Assembly: GCA_013299105.1 (NCBI GenBank)
Contig: JAAFJY010000011.1
Coordinates: forward strand, 124,001 to 188,000
Direction: 5' to 3'
DNA from: Chitinophagales bacterium
Lineage (GTDB): Bacteria; Bacteroidota; Bacteroidia; Chitinophagales; Saprospiraceae
DNA length: 64,000 nucleotides
Of the stretch, positions 28,277 through 36,816 are shown one piece after another. Numbering within the stretch: the first letter of the stretch is position 1; each line of letters starts with the position of its first letter. The notes below the pieces were generated by a model, which saw nothing but the letters and a program-made list of their open reading frames with translations, did not search any database and was not told the DNA's origin. Both the position numbers and the translations under genes were made by a program.

Positions 28277-28828
28277 ATGAAAACATTGTTGATTTCACTT
28301 GTTCTGCTATCCATTTCACACATTGCAGGTGCTCAAATTCAAAAAAAGAGCACCTGCAATGCAATAAAGCGTGATGATATTTCAATTACCGATCGGTTTT
28401 GGAATGAAATCAAGGAAATTTATCAAAATTTGAATCCGGACACAAGCAAGGTCAATTTAGTTTGTGTCGAGATTAGGGGAGGACATCCAAATTTAATATT
28501 GGAGAAAATAGAGATTGGAGAAAATATTGTAGTTGAAGTTATTGACGGTCAAGTTATCGGTAAGTCCTCTTATGTTTGTGATTTTTTTATCAAAACCAAT
28601 ATTTCAACATTAATTAATGGCATAGAAAAAGGCCATTACTCCATCATATGCCCCAACTACAGTTCAGAGGTATCTTCATACTTTTATTTTATCATCAAAG
28701 ATGGCGAATTAATTTTCTCTCTTTTTTCTTCACTTATTGATTTAGAAAAAACACCTAGGCTAGACAAAGCCCTTTTTGTGAATGCAGCTACTTTATTTGA
28801 GAGCATACATGAACTGAAAAAATACTAG
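28277..28828 (+). CDS. Putative periplasmic immunity protein for cassette 4
   Basis: A 183-residue protein whose ATG directly follows the TAA of cassette 4. It has a signal peptide (MKTLLISLVLLSISHIAGAQ) and a mature domain with Cys residues (STCNAIKRDD, YVCDFF, IICPNY). No known family is recognised. The tight coupling to the M91-like tip suggests a cognate immunity role in the periplasm. Confidence 0.6.
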   Translation: MKTLLISLVLLSISHIAGAQIQKKSTCNAIKRDDISITDRFWNEIKEIYQNLNPDTSKVNLVCVEIRGGHPNLILEKIEIGENIVVEVIDGQVIGKSSYVCDFFIKTNISTLINGIEKGHYSIICPNYSSEVSSYFYFIIKDGELIFSLFSSLIDLEKTPRLDKALFVNAATLFESIHELKKY

Positions 28829-28849
28829 ACCATAAGTTGTGCCTTTTTC

Positions 28850-28919
28850 CAAAAAGCAGGCAACATCGCCCAGCTAGCCTACCGCGTGCGGGGCCGCGAG
28901 ACGCACATTTACAGCTATG
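28850..28919 (+). pseudogene. 70-bp Rhs core scar
   Basis: A short piece matching the complete Rhs gene at about 19424-19493 (AGGCAACATCGCCCAGCT through ACATTTACAGCTATG), then similarity stops. No tip or immunity gene follows; the transposase element begins about 100 bp on. It marks a deleted or interrupted cassette. Confidence 0.75.
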
Positions 28920-29019
28920 GTGCCCGAAACACCTGAGCAGAATACAGCGATTTAGAAAAGGCTGTCTCAACGCCAAAATCCTGCCCTCTTCACCACAGCT
29001 ATTTTCGAGACCGGATGCT

Positions 29020-29100
29020 CAATTTCTTCGGAGAAGTGAGACGTTTGTAGCAAAAGACGCCCCGGGGCTCTTTGGCAATTCGGACGAATTGCGACGTTAA
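29020..29100 (+). repeat. Left 81-bp inverted repeat of the transposase element
   Basis: Starts CAATTTCTTCGGAGAAGTGA and ends GCGACGTTAA. It holds a perfect 7-bp hairpin at 29075-29092 with a GGAC loop and a CCCCGGGG palindrome near 29060-29067. Confidence 0.8.
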
Positions 29101-29115
29101 AAAAAGACCCCAATC

Positions 29116-29583
29116 TCAAGCCTCCCCCACCCAATCAAACACCTTTTTCTGGCCCAAGTCAATGCCAAAATCCTCGCACATCTTCAAAAATTCTGCTTGG
29201 AAGGTTTTGTTTTGATGGTGTATCTTTTGGTTCAAAACGTACTTGCAAACGGAATCGATTTGCGAACGGCTGTGCGTGAAAACACCATACCCATTTTGCC
29301 ATTCAAATTTGTAAGGGGATAACTTTTCGTGCCGAATAAATTCATCACTTTGGATTTTGATTTGCCAAACCAAATCCGAAATCGACTCGGCTGGTTTTTG
29401 ACCAATCAAAAGGTGAATGTGATCGGGCATGCCGCCGATGGCGAGCATTTTATGGCCGCGTTTTTGCACCGCTCCGCTGATGTATTTGTACAAGTGTTCT
29501 TCCCAATCAGGGTGGATCAAGGCCCGGCGGTGGCGGGGCGAAAAAACCAGGTGCGCATACATTTGCGAAAAAACATCGGCCAT
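29116..29583 (-). CDS. tnpA: IS200/RAYT-like Y1 transposase
   Basis: A 155-residue single-domain HUH enzyme. The metal site is the HUH motif H55-I-H57 in MPDHIHLLIG; the nucleophile is Y115 in CKYVLNQ (Y-x3-Q). Such enzymes cut single-stranded DNA next to hairpins and join it through a 5'-phosphotyrosine. The FEWQNGYGVFTHSRSQID segment is typical of the Bacteroidota subgroup. Length is full for the family and the frame is intact, so activity is possible. The gene lies between inverted hairpin repeats, suggesting RAYT-like behaviour rather than a classic IS605 with tnpB. Confidence 0.88.
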   Translation of the reverse strand: MADVFSQMYAHLVFSPRHRRALIHPDWEEHLYKYISGAVQKRGHKMLAIGGMPDHIHLLIGQKPAESISDLVWQIKIQSDEFIRHEKLSPYKFEWQNGYGVFTHSRSQIDSVCKYVLNQKIHHQNKTFQAEFLKMCEDFGIDLGQKKVFDWVGEA

Positions 29584-29797
29584 GATGGATGGGTTTTGGT
29601 GGTGAATTTCCGGGCAAGGTAGGTTTTCATTGTGGAGCAGGCAAGGACAAATTCACAAGTTTGTTCCCAGGGTTTTGGACGGTTATCAAGGGCTTCAACT
29701 TTTAAAATCCGTTCATTTTCAATACTTTATTGAATTTTTTACTTTAGAGAATTTCCCCAAAATCTTTGTCGTGAAATTTGATGCAAGCGTTGAGCTA

Positions 29798-29878
29798 TTA
29801 ACGTCGCACTTCATCCGAAGTGCCAAGAAACCCCGTGGTGCATCGAGCTACAAACGTCTCACTTCTCCGAAGAAGTTG
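29798..29878 (-). repeat. Right 81-bp inverted repeat of the transposase element
   Basis: The reverse complement starts CAACTTCTTCGGAGAAGTGA and ends GCGACGTTAA, matching the left repeat; its hairpin (29806-29823) has compensating base changes relative to the left one, so the stem is preserved while the sequence drifts. Confidence 0.8.
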
Positions 29879-29940
29879 GCATTCCGTCGCTGCTGATAGT
29901 TTTTTGGTTTGCTTAAATCGCGGTTTTACAATTCAAAGAT

Positions 29941-31302
29941 TTGACACCTTCTAACCCAAAAAATGTCAGCGCCATAACGTATAATCACCTAAATTTACCA
30001 ACGCTGATCACGTTCAGCGGCAACAACAGCATCGAGTTTTTGTACGATGCCACAGGCACCAAGCTGCGCAAAACGGTGAGGACGAATGGCACTGTTACCT
30101 ATGTGCAGGATTATCTGGCGGGTGGTATTGAGTACCGCCAAAATGGGGTGGGCACCAAACGGGTAGAGAGCGTATTCCACCCCGAAGGGCGTTATTTCAA
30201 CGTCAATGCGGAGGTATCGAGCACCATCTCCTGGCGGCGGGAGTACAACATCAAAGACCACCTGGGTAATACCCGTGTGGTGATCACCGATCGCGATGCT
30301 GATGGGGTACTTGACATCACGGGCAGCGCTGCTACGAATGAGGTCTTGCAGGAGCAGCATTATTACGCTTTTGGGCTGGGTTTTGAAGGGCCTTGGGTGC
30401 AGAATGATGCGGCGAGTCGGGATAATCGGTATTTGTACAACGGGAAAGAGCTGAATGATGATTTTGGGCTGGGGTGGAATGATTATGGGGCGCGGTGGTA
30501 TGATGCGGCTGTGGGGAGATGGAATGGGGTGGATCCTAAAATTGAAAAGTATGAAACAATCTCTGGATTTGCCTATTGTTTTAATAATACGATCCGTTAT
30601 TTTGATCCAGATGGAGCAGATCCAGGCGACGTATTGGTTGCCTTTGGTGGGGCAGACTTTAAGATGACTGGAGATATTGGGGCTACTCAAAGAATAGTTG
30701 ATGCATTGAACAGCATGTATTTCGATGATAAGGGCGGAGCATCTAAAGGGTTTGTTTCGCAGTTATGGGATATAGATGTTATTCCAAATTATTATGGTGG
30801 ACCTCATGGCAATGCTCCTTCACATGTAAATGCTACATCCTTCACAATGTCTAAATCTGAAGATCTAGACCAAGCAACTCAGGAAGCCTATGACTACGTA
30901 GTTAAGAATCATGCTGATCAAGGAAAGGTAGTGTTGTTTGGCTATAGTTATGGAGGGGTATTAGCAACTCACTTAGAGAAAAGGTTAAAGAAAGCCGATA
31001 TCAAAGTTGATCTTCTGATCACAGTAGATGCCGCAGCTGGACGCGAAAGCAATGTTATAGATAGGGTTGTGTCGGATAACACAGTTGAAAACCTCAATAT
31101 TTATCAACCTAACCCATCGAGTGTAGGATCAAGAGGGGGTAAAAACACTCGAGAAGATGGAAGTCAGAGGGGAATAACAAATGTTATCAAAGTGTCTTAT
31201 ACTGATAGTAGCGGGAAAAAGAGAAGAATGAATCATAGTGTGATTTTCAATTATTCATTTGGGCAGGTAATAAGGAAAATCAATGACACATTGCGCGAAT
31301 AA
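29941..31302 (+). CDS. Orphan Rhs cassette 5: core fragment with lipase-like tip
   Basis: Core similarity begins at about 29958, matching the complete gene from about 19842. The open frame begins at TTG 29941, so the true N-terminus is unclear and expression doubtful. The terminal core is the B allele. After YDAAVGRWNGVDPKIEKYE and FDPDGADPGD comes a tip of about 230 residues. It has an alpha/beta-hydrolase elbow GYSYGG (G-x-S-x-G), a following acid candidate in LITVDAAAG and a terminal His in RMNHSVIF, consistent with a Ser-Asp-His triad. It may be a phospholipase or esterase toxin. A three-helix membrane protein gene follows 12 bp downstream. Confidence 0.75.
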   Translation: MTPSNPKNVSAITYNHLNLPTLITFSGNNSIEFLYDATGTKLRKTVRTNGTVTYVQDYLAGGIEYRQNGVGTKRVESVFHPEGRYFNVNAEVSSTISWRREYNIKDHLGNTRVVITDRDADGVLDITGSAATNEVLQEQHYYAFGLGFEGPWVQNDAASRDNRYLYNGKELNDDFGLGWNDYGARWYDAAVGRWNGVDPKIEKYETISGFAYCFNNTIRYFDPDGADPGDVLVAFGGADFKMTGDIGATQRIVDALNSMYFDDKGGASKGFVSQLWDIDVIPNYYGGPHGNAPSHVNATSFTMSKSEDLDQATQEAYDYVVKNHADQGKVVLFGYSYGGVLATHLEKRLKKADIKVDLLITVDAAAGRESNVIDRVVSDNTVENLNIYQPNPSSVGSRGGKNTREDGSQRGITNVIKVSYTDSSGKKRRMNHSVIFNYSFGQVIRKINDTLRE

Positions 31303-31314
31303 AACACAAAAAAT

Positions 31315-31596
31315 ATGAACAAATATGTTTTTATTTTTATTCTTTTCATGTTGCTAATTGCCTTTTGGCCTATAGCCGTCTATTTTTATTGTTACAAATT
31401 TTATTTCTGTAACGATGCTCCCGATACTTTAGTAGGGTATAGAGTTTTCCTTAGTGGCCCTTTTCTTATAATGATAGGGTTGGCTTTAGCACTATTTGGT
31501 AAAAAACTATATGAAAAAGTAATTGGTGTGGTTGGTATGATTATTGGTATTGCATGGATAGTTCTGATGATTGCAGAACTATTTTCAAAACCATGA
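31315..31596 (+). CDS. Small membrane protein, putative immunity for cassette 5
   Basis: A 93-residue protein with three predicted transmembrane helices (FIFILFMLLIAFWPIAVYFY; FLIMIGLALALFG; VIGVVGMIIGIAWIVLMIAE). It starts 12 bp after the lipase-like cassette. A membrane location fits protection against a membrane-lipid-attacking toxin, but the role is inferred only from position. Its 3' end runs to within 5 bp of the next Rhs core fragment. Confidence 0.6.
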   Translation: MNKYVFIFILFMLLIAFWPIAVYFYCYKFYFCNDAPDTLVGYRVFLSGPFLIMIGLALALFGKKLYEKVIGVVGMIIGIAWIVLMIAELFSKP

Positions 31597-32161
31597 TTGT
31601 GTCAACCACAACCCTGGCGCAGCAGGCGCAACAGGCAGCTTCAGCGTACAAAACACGATCACCTTTGACCACGCAGGCCGCCGCACCAACTTCATCACCA
31701 CCATCGGCGGGGTGGGTGCGCACGTAGCAGAGTACAACTACAACCACCGCGACGAACTGATCGAAAAAAACCTGCACTCCAACCAGGTGGCCAGCGTATG
31801 GGGCTGGCTGCAAAGCGTGGACTACAGCTACAACACCCAAGGCTGGCTCACGGGCATCAACACCTACGCCAACAGCGCCACTGTGGGCGTGCCCGCCCTG
31901 TGCAGCCCCAGTATGCCCAACCCCGCTACACCTACCCGCACAGTTTACAACGAAACCAGCGATGCCTTCTACATGGACATCCGCTATGACCAAACCTTTG
32001 GCGGCATATCCGGCAGCCTCCAAAAAGGCGGCAACATCGCCCAGCTAGCCTACCGCGTGCGGGGCCGCGAGACGCACATTTACAAATACATACCTGAACC
32101 ACTGGACGAGCACAATACAAAAAAAAAGCCTACCAAAAAAGGCCGTCCCACCCAATGGTAG
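31571..32161 (+). CDS. Orphan Rhs cassette 6: tip-less core fragment
   Basis: Core similarity runs from about 31601 to 32083, matching the complete gene at about 19010-19491. The frame then continues into a lysine-rich tail of non-core sequence (EHNTKKKPTKKGRPTQW) and stops. No toxin domain, promoter or signal peptide. The in-frame start (ATG 31571) overlaps the preceding membrane gene. It is the terminal remnant of the array and could still serve as recombination homology. Confidence 0.65.
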   Translation: MQNYFQNHDCVNHNPGAAGATGSFSVQNTITFDHAGRRTNFITTIGGVGAHVAEYNYNHRDELIEKNLHSNQVASVWGWLQSVDYSYNTQGWLTGINTYANSATVGVPALCSPSMPNPATPTRTVYNETSDAFYMDIRYDQTFGGISGSLQKGGNIAQLAYRVRGRETHIYKYIPEPLDEHNTKKKPTKKGRPTQW

Positions 32162-32171
32162 AACAGCCTTT
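32135..32171 (-). terminator. rplI terminator: Intrinsic terminator of the rpsF-rpsR-rplI operon
   Basis: On the minus strand a stem AAAGGCTGT / ACGGCCTTT (one wobble), extended by TCTACC / GGTGGGA, is followed by a T-run (32135-32140). It lies 32 bp after the rplI stop and marks the right boundary of the Rhs island. Confidence 0.75.
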
Positions 32172-32202
32172 CTCTTTTAGCTTTCAAAGCTTGTAGCCGA
32201 AA

Positions 32203-32649
32203 TTATTCAGCCACTACTTCAAAATTCAGCTTGCCTGCTACTTCGCGCGACAATTGGATGGTAGCCGTGTAAGTGCCCAATTCCTTCACTTCTTCGTTCA
32301 GGATGATCTTTTTACGCTCGATTTCCAGTTCCAACTGTTCTTTGATCGCGGAAGCGATTTGTACGTTGGTAACGCTACCGAAGATTTTACCACTCTGACC
32401 GGCTTTAGCGCCAATGGTCAAGGTCTTAGAAGCCAACTGGGCAGCCAGGGCTACATATTCGGCATGGTTAGCAGCTTCCTGCTCGTCTTCGATGCGCTTC
32501 AGTTCTTCGATTTCAGCGACCCCAGATTTGTTGGCGATACGGGCCAAGCCTTGTGGGATCAGGTAGTTGCGGCCATAACCGTTTTTCACGGTCACCTGAT
32601 CGAAACGATCGCCCAACTTGTCGATATCTTTAAGCAAAATGACTTGCAT
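32203..32649 (-). CDS. rplI: 50S ribosomal protein L9
   Basis: A 148-residue protein with the L9 start MQVILLKDIDKLGDRFDQVTVKNGYGRNYLIPQG, a lysine-rich connecting helix and the C-terminal domain ending SREVAGKLNFEVVAE. It binds 23S rRNA at the base of the L1 stalk. It is the last gene of the rpsF-rpsR-rplI operon, 29 bp after rpsR, the usual order. Confidence 0.97.
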   Translation of the reverse strand: MQVILLKDIDKLGDRFDQVTVKNGYGRNYLIPQGLARIANKSGVAEIEELKRIEDEQEAANHAEYVALAAQLASKTLTIGAKAGQSGKIFGSVTNVQIASAIKEQLELEIERKKIILNEEVKELGTYTATIQLSREVAGKLNFEVVAE

Positions 32650-32678
32650 GATTGATTGATTTTGGATCGTTTCCGAAA

Positions 32679-32945
32679 TTATTTCAGCATGTCTGCTACA
32701 TAAGGCAGCAGTCCCAGGTGGCGGGCACGCTTGATGGCGGTAGCCACTTTGCGCTGGTACTTCAGCGAGTTGCCCGTGATGCGGCGAGGCAGGATTTTAC
32801 CCTGCTCATTGATGAATTGCAACAGGAATTCGGCATCTTTGTAGTCGATGTGCTTGATGCCAAACTTGCGAAAACGGCAGTACTTCTTGCGGTTCTGACC
32901 AATCTTCGGGTTGCTGAGGAACTTAATATCGTCCTTATTTGCCAT
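32679..32945 (-). CDS. rpsR: 30S ribosomal protein S18
   Basis: An 88-residue protein with the S18 signature [19 protein letters not shown] and [20 protein letters not shown]. It binds 16S rRNA as a heterodimer with S6. Middle gene of the operon, 25 bp downstream of rpsF. Confidence 0.97.
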   Translation of the reverse strand: MANKDDIKFLSNPKIGQNRKKYCRFRKFGIKHIDYKDAEFLLQFINEQGKILPRRITGNSLKYQRKVATAIKRARHLGLLPYVADMLK

Positions 32946-32970
32946 TGCTTGTTGTCGTTAAAATGGTGAA

Positions 32971-33396
32971 TTATTCAGCAGCTTTTTCGGCAGCTAGCGT
33001 TTCTTCAGCAGCTTTTTCAGCAGCTTTTTCAGCGCGAGCTTTGTCAGCTTTCGCTTTCTTGCCACCAATCAAACCTTTGCGCTTGTCGTCGTTGTACTTC
33101 ACGCCATACTTGTCCAAAGTAATAGCCAAGAAGCGCAGTACGCGGTCGTCACGGCGCATCGCCAATTCCATTTCAGCAATGATACCCCCAGTTTCAGCGG
33201 TATATTCAATACAGTAGTAGGCCCCAGAGTGGCGCTTGTTGATGGCATAAGCCAACTGACGCAAGCCCATCTCTTCAATATTGACAATCGTACAGCCCTT
33301 GTTCTTGAGCATGTCAATATATGTCTGAGCAGCAGCCTTGATGTCTTCAGCTTGCAGCACGGGGTCAACGATGAAGGTAACTTCGTAGTGTTTCAT
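32971..33396 (-). CDS. rpsF: 30S ribosomal protein S6
   Basis: A 141-residue protein starting MKHYEVTFIVDPVL at 33396; a Met five codons earlier is possible but does not fit the family. The ferredoxin-like S6 fold spans residues 1-100, including RQLAYAINKRHSGAYY and RDDRVLRFLAITLD. The C-terminus is a charged Lys/Ala/Glu tail (AEKAAEKAAEETLAAEKAAE), longer than in most bacteria but seen in Bacteroidota. First gene of the operon, behind a consensus promoter. Confidence 0.96.
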   Translation of the reverse strand: MKHYEVTFIVDPVLQAEDIKAAAQTYIDMLKNKGCTIVNIEEMGLRQLAYAINKRHSGAYYCIEYTAETGGIIAEMELAMRRDDRVLRFLAITLDKYGVKYNDDKRKGLIGGKKAKADKARAEKAAEKAAEETLAAEKAAE

Positions 33397-33493
33397 CGGA
33401 TTCAGACACATTAGATGGTTAGAAAATTGAACCTTGTTCTACTTCACTTTTCAGAAAAAGCGACGGAAAACCAGGTTCTTGTCAAATAGCGCG

Positions 33494-33524
33494 CAAAGGT
33501 AAGCACTTGATTGACAATTCCCAA
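33494..33524 (-). promoter_or_regulatory. Consensus promoter of the rpsF operon
   Basis: On the minus strand TTG (33524-33522), a 20-bp spacer, then TACCTTTG (33501-33494), an exact TAnnTTTG. The 5' leader to rpsF would be about 90 nt. Confidence 0.7.
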
Positions 33525-33610
33525 GGGTTTTGGATATTTTTTGCGAATTTGAAGATCGTGAAGGTTTTGGAATAGGAAAAGTGGTAACCAAGTCTAATAA
33601 CAATGCGCGC

Positions 33611-33651
33611 AACCTGCTAAATTTTCAAATGATTTGAAAATTTAGCAGGTT
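33611..33651. repeat. Perfect 20-bp inverted repeat with 1-nt centre
   Basis: AACCTGCTAAATTTTCAAAT (33611-33630), G, then its exact reverse complement (33632-33651). No T-run follows on either strand, so it is not a standard terminator. It lies upstream of the rpsF promoter and downstream of nadB, which converge away from and into this gap. Confidence 0.8.
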
Positions 33652-33664
33652 GGCTTCATTTCTA

Positions 33665-33840
33665 AGTAACGGTTCAAAAATAAAGCGTACCAATTTTGGG
33701 GCTTGTATGTCAACGTCTTGGTCAACGTCAGGTTCGAAATCAGCGTCATTCGTGTCATCCGCCTGCTAAAAATGGCCTTGCACAACGAAGCAACTCAGTT
33801 CTGAATTGTAAGGTTTATTTGTGGCTTGTTACCAAACATT
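33665..33840. repeat. Dispersed repeat family F, copy 2
   Basis: Shares ordered words with 39525-39720: TTCAAAAATAAAG, a TTTTGGGGCTTG block, GTCAACG, TCATCCG, AACGAAG and AAGGTTTATTTGTGGCT or a close variant. A shorter relative lies near 10590-10690. Sequence is more degenerate than the other repeat families. Confidence 0.55.
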
Positions 33841-33919
33841 GATTTACCAGCTATCAACGAGATTTGACCACTCATGCCCTCTCTTCAACCCTTCAACATT
33901 TCCACTTTTCAACTTCTCC

Positions 33920-35524
33920 TCACAACACAATGCTGTGTACAAAAGGCAGTTTATCCGCATAGTCCGTGGTGTAGTGCAGCCCCCGGCTCTCCTTGCGCAT
34001 GTTTGCCGAGCGGGTGATCAGGTAAGCGATGGTGATGAGGTTGCGCAACTCGCAGAGCTGTGGACTCAAAGTGGTGGTATTGTACAAATCTTCCGTTTCG
34101 TGAAAGAGTAATTCCAGGCGGTCGAGTGCACGTTTGAGGCGCACATTCGAGCGCACGATGCCCACATAGCTGCTCATGGTTTCCTTTAGTTCTTTGATGC
34201 TCTGGGTGATCAAAACCATTTCTTTGGGGTCGGTGGTGCCGCTGGCGTTCCAGTTGGGAATGCCCGTTTGGATCTGCCACTGGTCCACTTTCTGCAACAC
34301 ATCCCCGGCAATGCGCTGGGCAAAAACCATCGCTTCCAGCAGCGAATTGGAGGCCAGGCGATTGGCTCCGTGCAAGCCTGTGGATGAGCATTCGCCCACC
34401 GCGTACATGCGATTGATGGAGGTGCGGCCCTCGGCGTCGGTTTTGATGCCCCCACACATGTAATGGCAGGCTGGAGTGACCGGAATCAGGTCTTTCATCG
34501 GATCGATACCGATGCTTTTGCATTTTTCGTAAATGGTTGGAAAATGACCGATGAAAGCCTCTTCCTCCAGGTGCCGACAATCGAGGAACATGCACTCTTC
34601 GCCGCGAATTTTCATTTCGTTGTCGATGGCGCGGGCTACGATGTCGCGCGGGGCCAGAGACTTGCGCGGGTCGTATTTTTCCATGAATTCCTCGCCCTCG
34701 CGGCTCTTCAAGATGGCTCCAAAGCCGCGTACTGCTTCCGAAACCAGGAAGACTGGGTTGTCGCCCCCAGGGTTGTACAAAGCGGTGGGGTGGAACTGCA
34801 CAAACTCCATGTTTTCGGTCCAGGCCTTGGCCCGATAAGCCATAGCGATACCATCGCCAGTGGCGATCACGGGGTTGGTGGTAGCACGGTACACCTGGCC
34901 TACGCCCCCGGTCGCCACCACAGTTGAGCGAGCGAGAAAGGTTTCGATTTCGTGGGTTTGTTTGTTCAAGGCGTAGGCTCCGTAGCACTCTACATCGCGC
35001 ATCATGCGGGTCACGGCATAGCCCAAGTGATGCTGGGTGATGAGGTCAATGGCAAAATAATGCTCGTGGATGATGATATTCGGCAGTTGATCGGCCTTGC
35101 TGGAGAGTGCCCTTTGCATTTCCCAGCCCGTGAGGTCTTTGTAGTGCAAGATGCGGTTTTCCGAGTGCCCACCTTCGCGGCCCAGGTCGTAATTGCTGTC
35201 GTTTTTCTTTTTGTCAAAACGGGCTCCCCACTCAATGATTTCGCGCACGCGGTCGGGGCCTTCTTGCACTACGATGTCCACGATTTTTTCATCGCACAGG
35301 TCGTCGCCAGCGTCGAGGGTATCTTCTTTGTGTTTGGCAAAAGAGTCCACATTGGCGTCCCATACTGCTGCAACTCCGCCTTGGGCATAGCGGGTATTGC
35401 TTTCGCCCTCAATGGTTTTGGTCAAAACCGTCACTTTGAGGTCGGGGCGTGCTTCGGCTATTTTGATCGCAGTGGTCAGGCCGCCAATGCCTGAGCCAAT
35501 GATGAGGATGTCCGTTTGGATCAC
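33920..35524 (-). CDS. nadB: L-aspartate oxidase
   Basis: A 534-residue flavoprotein that oxidises L-aspartate to iminoaspartate, the first step of de novo NAD synthesis. The FAD-binding GSGIGGLTTAIKIAE lies at residues 10-25, the substrate/FAD region SNTRYAQGGVAAVWD near 43-57, a conserved ACHYMCGGIKTD near 350 and GANRLASNSLLEAMVF near 384. A C-terminal helical domain follows. Length fits the family. It stands alone; nadA and nadC are not in the window. Confidence 0.94.
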   Translation of the reverse strand: MIQTDILIIGSGIGGLTTAIKIAEARPDLKVTVLTKTIEGESNTRYAQGGVAAVWDANVDSFAKHKEDTLDAGDDLCDEKIVDIVVQEGPDRVREIIEWGARFDKKKNDSNYDLGREGGHSENRILHYKDLTGWEMQRALSSKADQLPNIIIHEHYFAIDLITQHHLGYAVTRMMRDVECYGAYALNKQTHEIETFLARSTVVATGGVGQVYRATTNPVIATGDGIAMAYRAKAWTENMEFVQFHPTALYNPGGDNPVFLVSEAVRGFGAILKSREGEEFMEKYDPRKSLAPRDIVARAIDNEMKIRGEECMFLDCRHLEEEAFIGHFPTIYEKCKSIGIDPMKDLIPVTPACHYMCGGIKTDAEGRTSINRMYAVGECSSTGLHGANRLASNSLLEAMVFAQRIAGDVLQKVDQWQIQTGIPNWNASGTTDPKEMVLITQSIKELKETMSSYVGIVRSNVRLKRALDRLELLFHETEDLYNTTTLSPQLCELRNLITIAYLITRSANMRKESRGLHYTTDYADKLPFVHSIVL

Positions 35525-35690
35525 TTTTGAGTGGTTTAATGGGTTTGGGATAGAAGGATAAAATTAGCAAATTGTTGTGAAATTCAGGTTGTCGCTAAAA
35601 CAAAAATACTTGGGCCAGATTTTGACTCCCGCACCAAGACTGATTCGAAGCCCGCACACCCAAACCCACACATCAGACCCTCGCCCTATC

Positions 35691-36779
<1,089 letters not shown>

Positions 36780-36816
36780 TCAATTTTCGGTGATGAAAAA
36801 GCCTTGTATCCAGGTT

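Larger units (their letters stand above)
29020..29878. mobile_element. IS200/RAYT-type element bracketed by 81-bp inverted repeats
   Basis: The unit holds one Y1 transposase gene (29116-29583, minus) between two 81-bp imperfect inverted repeats, 29020-29100 and 29798-29878, that agree at about 67 of 81 positions by eye. Each repeat contains a 7-bp-stem hairpin with a 4-nt loop (GCAATTC-GGAC-GAATTGC at 29075-29092; GCACTTC-ATCC-GAAGTGC at 29806-29823) and a smaller CTTC/GAAG hairpin at the outer end. This is the architecture of a REPtron/BIME around a RAYT gene. No tnpB is present. The element sits inside the Rhs array, between the core scar and cassette 5. Confidence 0.75.
33525..33919. other. 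Intergenic region: palindrome, dispersed repeat, no gene
   Basis: Contains a perfect 41-nt palindrome (33611-33651), a copy of the GTCATCCG/TTTATTTGTGGCT repeat family (about 33665-33840) and a TTCAACCCTTCAACATTTC low-complexity tract (33890-33918). No coding potential seen. Confidence 0.6.

Noticed and set aside
33951..34988. 345-codon minus-strand frame
   Set aside because: Frame-shifted shadow of nadB with biased Arg/His/Pro composition.
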